Notes under the pieces: model-generated | The model's input: the letters and a program-made list of their open reading frames with translations, nothing else | What the model was told of the DNA's origin: nothing | Database searches by the model: none | Source: Lachnospiraceae bacterium C10 | GTDB lineage: Bacteria; Bacillota; Clostridia; Lachnospirales; Lachnospiraceae | Direction of reading: 5' to 3' | NCBI GenBank assembly: GCA_900100095.1 | Contig: FMTN01000030.1 | Location: 1-37,493 of the forward strand | DNA: 37,493 nt | Shown here: in pieces, positions 33,291 to 37,493 of the stretch | Numbering within the stretch: the stretch's first letter is position 1 | How the letters are laid out: each line of letters opens with the position of its first letter | Position numbers and translations under genes: made by a program

Positions 33291-34298
33291 TCAAAGCCAG
33301 CACAAGTATAATAAGTTGAATCCGGATGCGATACGACCCCCCCCCAAATTTTTTGCAGCATGAATCGCAAACATCTGATTCAAGTACAGAGGAAGGCTTA
33401 ATTTACCTAACTGATAAACCCATGCATGATCAAAGAGCGAAAGCCCGTAACTGTATTCGCTGAATGTCAAGACAATGCTGATCGCCAAGAGACAGATACA
33501 AAAAATTTCATATTTCTTTGGTAGCGTAAACAGAGCAAACATTGTAACAAACAAATACCCGAAGACCTCTATGCCAGTTGCAATCCCTCTTTGAACTTTG
33601 GTTTTTTTCTTTTCGCTTAACTGTCTTGCAATTTCAAAGCAAACAATGCCAAGGCTTATTTCCGCAAATGCTCTTTCAACACATTTGAAATCACAAGCCA
33701 ACCATGAATTGACACCGGAAACGGATCCAGTCGAAAAATAGATAAAACCAAGAATATAAAATCCAATCAGCGGGCCAATTACATGAACAAACATGGAGTA
33801 GTATTTTCTGCATAGAGGATACAAAATCAGCATGGAAATCAACATAGCAGAAATATACCAGGTGATGCCGTTGACACTTTTGAAATTAAAACCCAGTTTC
33901 TGTGCAAAAAACAGTTGAGGAATTGCATTTGCCAAATTCTTTAACAAGGTGACGCCATGCCAGTTTTTTTCGAAGGCACATATTCCAAAGACAAGTACAA
34001 TTGCGATGACATTATGAGGGAAGACAGACATGAATTTTCGTTTCCAAAAGGACCAGGTTTCTTCTCCTAAATCAGGCGATTGCAGGGATTGCTGTCTCAT
34101 TTTATATACCGATTTCCCCAACAAAAATCCGGACACAAGGAAAAAGAACTCAACCCCAATATACCCGTATCCCAGAAACGTCACTTCCAGGCTCATTATA
34201 TGAATCGGTTGTATATTCAGCTTTCTACCTGCATGAAATAGAATAACCATCAGGCAAAAGAAAGCTCTCATAAATTCGATTTTACTGTTTCGTTTCAC
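33291..34298 (-). CDS. Acyltransferase-3 family membrane protein, frame broken at a G9 run
   Basis: As read, the frame gives 335 residues. It starts MKRNSKIEFMRAFFCLMVIL (GTG at 34298, AAGGGGAGG upstream) with the family's N-terminal R-A-x-x-x-L-x-V-x-x-x-H pattern (RAFFCLMVILFHAG), about nine helices and a late LSLPLYLNQMFAIH. Such proteins (OafA/WecH type) move acyl groups onto surface sugars. At residues about 315-318 a run of nine G shifts the frame, and a non-hydrophobic tail of some 17 residues follows. With ten (or seven) G the frame continues as IRIQLIILVLALIVSCVISE.. to a stop at 33226, which restores the expected last membrane helix and basic tail. The gene is therefore either phase-variable and now off, or recently broken. 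Confidence 0.82.
   Translation of the reverse strand: MKRNSKIEFMRAFFCLMVILFHAGRKLNIQPIHIMSLEVTFLGYGYIGVEFFFLVSGFLLGKSVYKMRQQSLQSPDLGEETWSFWKRKFMSVFPHNVIAIVLVFGICAFEKNWHGVTLLKNLANAIPQLFFAQKLGFNFKSVNGITWYISAMLISMLILYPLCRKYYSMFVHVIGPLIGFYILGFIYFSTGSVSGVNSWLACDFKCVERAFAEISLGIVCFEIARQLSEKKKTKVQRGIATGIEVFGYLFVTMFALFTLPKKYEIFCICLLAISIVLTFSEYSYGLSLFDHAWVYQLGKLSLPLYLNQMFAIHAAKNLGGGRIASGFNLLYLCWL
33337..33345 (-). repeat. Homopolymer run of nine G (minus strand) in the acyltransferase gene
   Basis: Nine C on the plus strand inside the 3' part of the acyltransferase gene. A change by one base decides whether the last membrane helix is translated. No other homopolymer G/C run of this length is seen in the window. 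Confidence 0.9.
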
Positions 34299-34491
34299 AA
34301 TGAATCCTCCCCTTGTTACTCTTTATGATAGATTGACCTGCGTCAATTAATTTCATCAGTAAATTCTCCCCTCTATAGAAATGTTACATTTTTACCAAGT
34401 GAAGAGTACAACTTTTTTGTATCATTGTCAAATATTCACTCTTCAACATATTGCTGACAACACACAAAATATATATCAAATACAGAATAAC

Positions 34492-34517
34492 AAAGCCACC
34501 GAAAATCCGGTGGCTTT
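34492..34517 (-). terminator. Terminator downstream of the truncated lipoprotein gene
   Basis: AAAGCCACCG/CGGTGGCTTT with a short loop, about 40 bp past the stop codon at 34556. The rest of 34299-34491 holds only a weak inverted repeat, TGAAGAGT/ACTCTTCA (34400-34407, 34438-34445), and promoter-like AT-rich DNA. Confidence 0.7.
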
Positions 34518-34555
34518 ATCATCCCATATTTGCGCTAAAAGATTTGCATCATTAC

Positions 34556-34885
34556 CTATATTTCGCCCGTACTGCTTCCCAAATCTCCTGATACCAGCTT
34601 CTCGTCCACATCCTTATATACTTTTTCAATTTTAACATTTGAAAAAGTATATGCCGAATATATATCTCCGTCTGCATTTTTCTTGACCACCGGATTTTCC
34701 TCCCCCAAGCGGGTCACTTTAAGGATTGCTTCCGCATCATTTTCTAATTCCTGTACAGACTTATATTCGTCAACTTTACCATCCGCACTCACATGTTTTT
34801 TCTTTCCTGTTGTATCACTTCCCTTACAGGAGCAAAGGCACAAGCAAAGCACGCATAACATACATATTCCAATAATTTTTCGCAT
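34556..34885 (-). CDS. Small lipoprotein, probably truncated paralogue of the one at 35497
   Basis: The 109-residue product has a Cys-rich lipoprotein signal (MRKIIGICMLCVLCLCLCSC, Cys at about 20). The following sequence matches the larger lipoprotein encoded at 35497: a Y-x-S-x-x-E-L-E-x-x-A stretch (here EYKSVQELENDAEAIL, there YNSTKELEDAADLIF) and a Y-x-x-x-x-x-K-I-x-K-x-Y-K stretch. It stops right after the point where its relative continues (..EKLVSGD..), so the last 70 or so residues are missing, probably by a frameshift or deletion. GGGAGG precedes the ATG. Its promoter region has the same paired repeats as its relative. Function unknown. Confidence 0.65.
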   Translation of the reverse strand: MRKIIGICMLCVLCLCLCSCKGSDTTGKKKHVSADGKVDEYKSVQELENDAEAILKVTRLGEENPVVKKNADGDIYSAYTFSNVKIEKVYKDVDEKLVSGDLGSSTGEI

Positions 34886-34934
34886 AAGATTAGCCCTCCC
34901 TTAATACAATGCTGTGCAAAATCCTTCCGTTATG

Positions 34935-35002
34935 ACAATATCACTCCAAAAAATAATTTCAAGTACATGTGCACGAACAACATATTTACAGACACGAACA
35001 AC
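34935..35002 (-). promoter_or_regulatory. Promoter with paired LytTR-type direct repeats (site A)
   Basis: On the minus strand the -35 TTGAAA (34962-34957), a 16-nt spacer and -10 TATTGT (34940-34935). Upstream, GTTGTTCGTG occurs twice (35002-34993 and 34981-34972), exactly 21 bp apart, the nearer copy ending 9 nt before the -35 box. Nine- to ten-base direct repeats two helical turns apart are the usual target layout of LytTR regulators. Confidence 0.7.
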
Positions 35003-35040
35003 ATAATACGCTGACTTGAAATTCTAACTTCCAGTGCAAG

Positions 35041-35122
35041 GGTAAATTCCATCGGCGTTTAAAATCCATTGTATCTACTTATGCAGAGGTAAGTTCTACC
35101 GGCTCCGTAGAGGGTGGAATTT
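35041..35122 (+). repeat. Direct and inverted repeats in front of the HxlR-like ORF
   Basis: GGTAAATTCCATCGGC (35041-35056) and GGTAAGTTCTACCGGC (35088-35103) are similar direct repeats. TAAATTCCA (35043-35051) is also the exact complement of TGGAATTTA (35115-35123), so a transcript could fold back on its ribosome binding region. Role unknown. Confidence 0.45.
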
Positions 35123-35126
35123 AAAA

Positions 35127-35519
35127 ATGCAATTTTCAAACAACATGATCCTATGTGTGATTGACAACAGAAAAACAGCCCGATACGGTGAAATCCGCCG
35201 GGCTGTCTACGGTATTACAAATACCATGCTTGCACAGTCTTTAAAAGAATTAGAACAGGATGGTCTGGTGGACCGCAAGCAATATGATGAGATGCCGGTT
35301 CGCGTGGAATATCGATTGAACGACAAAGCCAAAAGTCTGATCCCCATCCTATTACAATTAAAAAATGGGGAGAGGTACACCTTTAACACAAGGCATACAC
35401 AGCAAAAGCCTCATCCTTCGCCAAACATATTCTCGAATGCATGGCTGCATAAGCATATGATGTGTTTGACGCTTTGTACTGCGGCACGTCTTCCCTTCAC
35501 TGCTTACAAAGATTCATAA
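35127..35519 (+). CDS. HxlR-type winged-helix regulator, truncated remnant
   Basis: Residues 7-85 match the HxlR family: RYGEIRRAVYGITNTMLAQS, LKELEQDGLVDRKQYDEMP and VRVEYRLNDKAKSLIPIL. The usual first 15-20 residues, with the conserved Cys and the G-K-W stretch, are absent, and no upstream in-frame start restores them. Beyond about residue 88 the sequence no longer looks like the family and runs 23 bp into the convergent lipoprotein gene, so the true end is probably lost too. HxlR proteins sense electrophiles or redox changes. This copy is likely decayed, though the DNA-binding core could still be made (GGGTGG lies before the ATG). Confidence 0.5.
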   Translation: MQFSNNMILCVIDNRKTARYGEIRRAVYGITNTMLAQSLKELEQDGLVDRKQYDEMPVRVEYRLNDKAKSLIPILLQLKNGERYTFNTRHTQQKPHPSPNIFSNAWLHKHMMCLTLCTAARLPFTAYKDS

Positions 35520-36057
35520 TCTCATCTACCTCTGCCTTATTTCCCTTCTCGTTCAAATCATATAACGCCTGTGTATCATTAACCAGACTCGGATAACTGT
35601 TTTCAAACGTCTTTGCCAGGAATAAGTACGCTCCGTCTTCCTCCATCCGGTTTGCCATATCAGACTCATATACCACACCATCTACCGTTCCACCGACACA
35701 TTTGATCTGAATGATTTTATCCTCTGAGCTTCCTTTATACATCTTCGAAATCTTAATATCATAAATTGTGTAGGGAAGCTTTGCATCCGACTTCACACCG
35801 GTAACAGAATCCGTGCTATCTGTTTCTCTAATATCAAGCATTTCAGAATGTTTTCCAACAATCCTGCCTGTAAAAATCAAATCAGCAGCATCCTCCAGTT
35901 CTTTTGTGGAATTATACTGCGGATAATCTGCTTTAACCACTGTCACTTCATTTGCACTCTTCTTAATTGCATGATCGGATGATCCCGTTTTACCACATGC
36001 AACCAGGGAACCCATCATCATCACGGTAACAAAAGTAGACAGAACATATTTTTTCAT
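35497..36057 (-). CDS. Lipoprotein of unknown function, probable LytTR target
   Basis: The 186-residue product starts MKKYVLSTFVTVMMMGSLVA then Cys-21, a clear lipoprotein signal, followed by a soluble domain: Y-N-S-T-K-E-L-E-D-A-A-D-L-I-F-T-G-R-I-V-G, then YTIYDIKISKMYKG, IIQIKCVGGTVDG and GAYLFLAKTFENSYPSL. The pattern of a beta-rich domain carrying a metered-out G-x-I-V-G and V-x-Y-K-G recalls uncharacterised secreted proteins of Firmicutes. I cannot name it. ATG 36057 has AAGGGGGAG upstream; a longer frame to 36186 covers the promoter and is not used. It has a truncated relative at 34556 with a matching control region. Confidence 0.72.
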   Translation of the reverse strand: MKKYVLSTFVTVMMMGSLVACGKTGSSDHAIKKSANEVTVVKADYPQYNSTKELEDAADLIFTGRIVGKHSEMLDIRETDSTDSVTGVKSDAKLPYTIYDIKISKMYKGSSEDKIIQIKCVGGTVDGVVYESDMANRMEEDGAYLFLAKTFENSYPSLVNDTQALYDLNEKGNKAEVDEIMNLCKQ

Positions 36058-36119
36058 AAGAATCTCCCCCTTAATACTTGGCATTAACTTTACTAAAATA
36101 TTAAACTCCTTCACAGATG

Positions 36120-36187
36120 ATAATAACACCTCATCCATTGATTTCAAGTACCTGGGCACGAACGACACTTTAAGAGGCACGAACAAC
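36120..36187 (-). promoter_or_regulatory. Promoter with paired LytTR-type direct repeats (site B)
   Basis: On the minus strand the -35 TTGAAA (36147-36142), a 16-nt spacer and -10 TATTAT (36125-36120). GTTGTTCGTG (36187-36178) and GTCGTTCGTG (36166-36157) lie 21 bp apart, ending 9 nt before the -35. Spacing is identical to site A. The LytTR gene at 36295 reads away from here. Confidence 0.7.
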
Positions 36188-36294
36188 CTATAGCATCCAG
36201 TTTTTTTCTTATATCTTATTAAATACTTCCATTTTCAAGTCATTCGTGGTAGAGTAAAATAGTTAAGGGGTTTTTAATGAGAGGGGATGATAAA

Positions 36295-36993
36295 ATGAAA
36301 TTTGTTATCTTAGAAAATAATGAAAAGGATCGCCTTCTTCTTCAATCTATTCTTAATACCTGGGCCATCGGAAAAGGAATCCCATGCGATATCCTATGTT
36401 TTTCCTCTGGCGAATCTTTTCTACATGCAAAGATTTATATCGATGAGATTTCTGTTTTTTTCTTAAACATTATAATGGACTCCACCACTGGTATGGATAT
36501 TGCTCTTTTTCTTAGAAAGAATGGTTTTAACGGAGAGATTATCTTTCTAGCCAATACAACGGACTATATTTTACAAAGTTATGACGTCCATGCCTTTAAC
36601 TACATCCTAAAGCCTATCGATGTATCTCTCATCTCTAAAAACTTAGATGAAATCTATTCCAACTCCATTGGGCCATATTATCTATATCAACATAAGGGAG
36701 ATCTTACGCTCCTTCCTTATCGTAACATTATATGCTTTATCAGTTGCCGTCATAATGTAGATATCGTTACAACCTCCAATACATATACGGAACGTATCTC
36801 TTTTAGCGAAATTATAACAAAGCTTCCTACATGTTTTATACAAATCCATCGTTCCTTTATCGTCAACATGGGACATATATCTAAAATCTCTCATAATATG
36901 ATTTACCTTTCCAACCATATGCAACTTAACATAGGTAGATCATACATAAAGAATGTACACGAGAGATTTACACAATTTATATCCGACAGCTGA
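36295..36993 (+). CDS. LytTR-family response regulator with altered phosphoacceptor
   Basis: The 232-residue product has a receiver-like domain (1-120) and a LytTR DNA-binding domain (about 130-230; LTLLPYRNIICFISCRHNVD, IITKLPTCFIQIHRSFIVNM, NIGRSYIKNV). In the receiver, the position of the phosphorylated Asp is Asn (VFFLNIIMDSTTGMDIA where L-D-I is usual), and the N-terminal acidic pair is E-N-N-E. The Lys in FNYILKPID remains. Signalling by phosphate is therefore doubtful. No partner kinase lies nearby. GGGGA precedes ATG 36295. The two lipoprotein promoters with paired repeats are the obvious targets; no such pair is seen before this gene itself. Confidence 0.85.
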   Translation: MKFVILENNEKDRLLLQSILNTWAIGKGIPCDILCFSSGESFLHAKIYIDEISVFFLNIIMDSTTGMDIALFLRKNGFNGEIIFLANTTDYILQSYDVHAFNYILKPIDVSLISKNLDEIYSNSIGPYYLYQHKGDLTLLPYRNIICFISCRHNVDIVTTSNTYTERISFSEIITKLPTCFIQIHRSFIVNMGHISKISHNMIYLSNHMQLNIGRSYIKNVHERFTQFISDS

Positions 36994-37008
36994 TATCCCA
37001 AAACAAAA

Positions 37009-37041
37009 AAAGGAACCTCCAAAGACTTTGGACATTCCTTT
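37009..37041 (-). terminator. Terminator of the rRNA/tRNA-Thr transcript
   Basis: Minus-strand stem AAAGGAA..TCCAAAG/CTTTGGA..TTCCTTT followed by a T-run, just past tRNA-Thr. Confidence 0.8.
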
Positions 37042-37045
37042 ACTA

Positions 37046-37118
37046 AGCCGATGAACGGACTCGAACCGTTAACCTGCTGATTACAAATCAGCTGCTCTGC
37101 CAATTGAGCCACATCGGC
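37046..37118 (-). tRNA. tRNA-Thr (anticodon TGT)
   Basis: The 73-nt gene has the acceptor stem GCCGATG/CATCGGC, anticodon stem GCTGA/TCAGC with loop TTTGTAA (anticodon TGT), T-loop TTCGAGT and discriminator T. It lies about 65 bp after the 23S rRNA gene on the same strand. Confidence 0.95.
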
Positions 37119-37183
37119 GGGTAACAATATTTCAAGTACCTTCAAAACTTCATACAGCTAAGTTACCAAGTGCTATACACTTC

Positions 37184-37493
<310 letters not shown>

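Noticed and set aside
34400-34445. TGAAGAGT/ACTCTTCA as a terminator of the acyltransferase region
   Set aside because: The loop is 30 nt and there is no T-run in a useful position.

Overview
The window looks like chromosomal DNA of a Gram-positive anaerobe of the Clostridia, most likely Lachnospiraceae. The basis is moderate GC, strong AGGAGG-type ribosome binding sites, very dense minus-strand operons, lysine synthesis through diaminopimelate dehydrogenase, GGDEF/EAL proteins, lipoproteins with Gram-positive signal peptides, and a 23S rRNA 3' end of clostridial type. The assignment to family is inference.

Layout. Positions 1-2970 are an accessory strip: the start of an IS3-like transposase, a tandem structured repeat, an unknown 112-residue protein, a CPBP (CAAX-type) membrane protease, and a 0.7 kb remnant bounded by a 28-bp direct repeat of the 3' end of tRNA-Leu(AAG). 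That remnant holds a holin-like peptide gene that has lost its ATG and a 45-codon ORF. Positions 3054-10035 are a starch/maltodextrin locus: a cytoplasmic alpha-amylase-family enzyme, a binding lipoprotein and two permeases in one minus-strand operon, a divergent compact LacI-type repressor, and a lipoprotein with a carbohydrate-binding look. LacI-type palindromes sit at both promoters. The ABC ATPase is not in the window.

Positions 10204-15856 carry lysA preceded by a MoxR/DUF58/transglutaminase operon. A tRNA-Pro follows. Positions 16047-23378 carry three co-directional genes: an EAL protein with a membrane sensor, an M42 aminopeptidase and a 1445-residue EAL + GGDEF protein. Positions 23509-29883 hold a secreted transglutaminase-like protein and an ABC-2 exporter with its own two-component system. 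On the plus strand, 30166-32290 holds ddh and a threonine-aldolase-like enzyme.

Positions 32291-36993 are the most unusual part. They contain two copies of a dispersed hairpin element, seven tandem 84-bp hairpin units, a membrane acyltransferase whose last helix is thrown out of frame by a run of nine G (a candidate phase-variable switch), and a small regulon. The regulon is a LytTR regulator with Asn at the phosphoacceptor position, plus two related lipoprotein genes (one truncated), each with a pair of direct repeats exactly 21 bp apart just upstream of the -35 box. The window ends with tRNA-Thr and the 3' part of a 23S rRNA gene on the minus strand, with no 5S gene between them.
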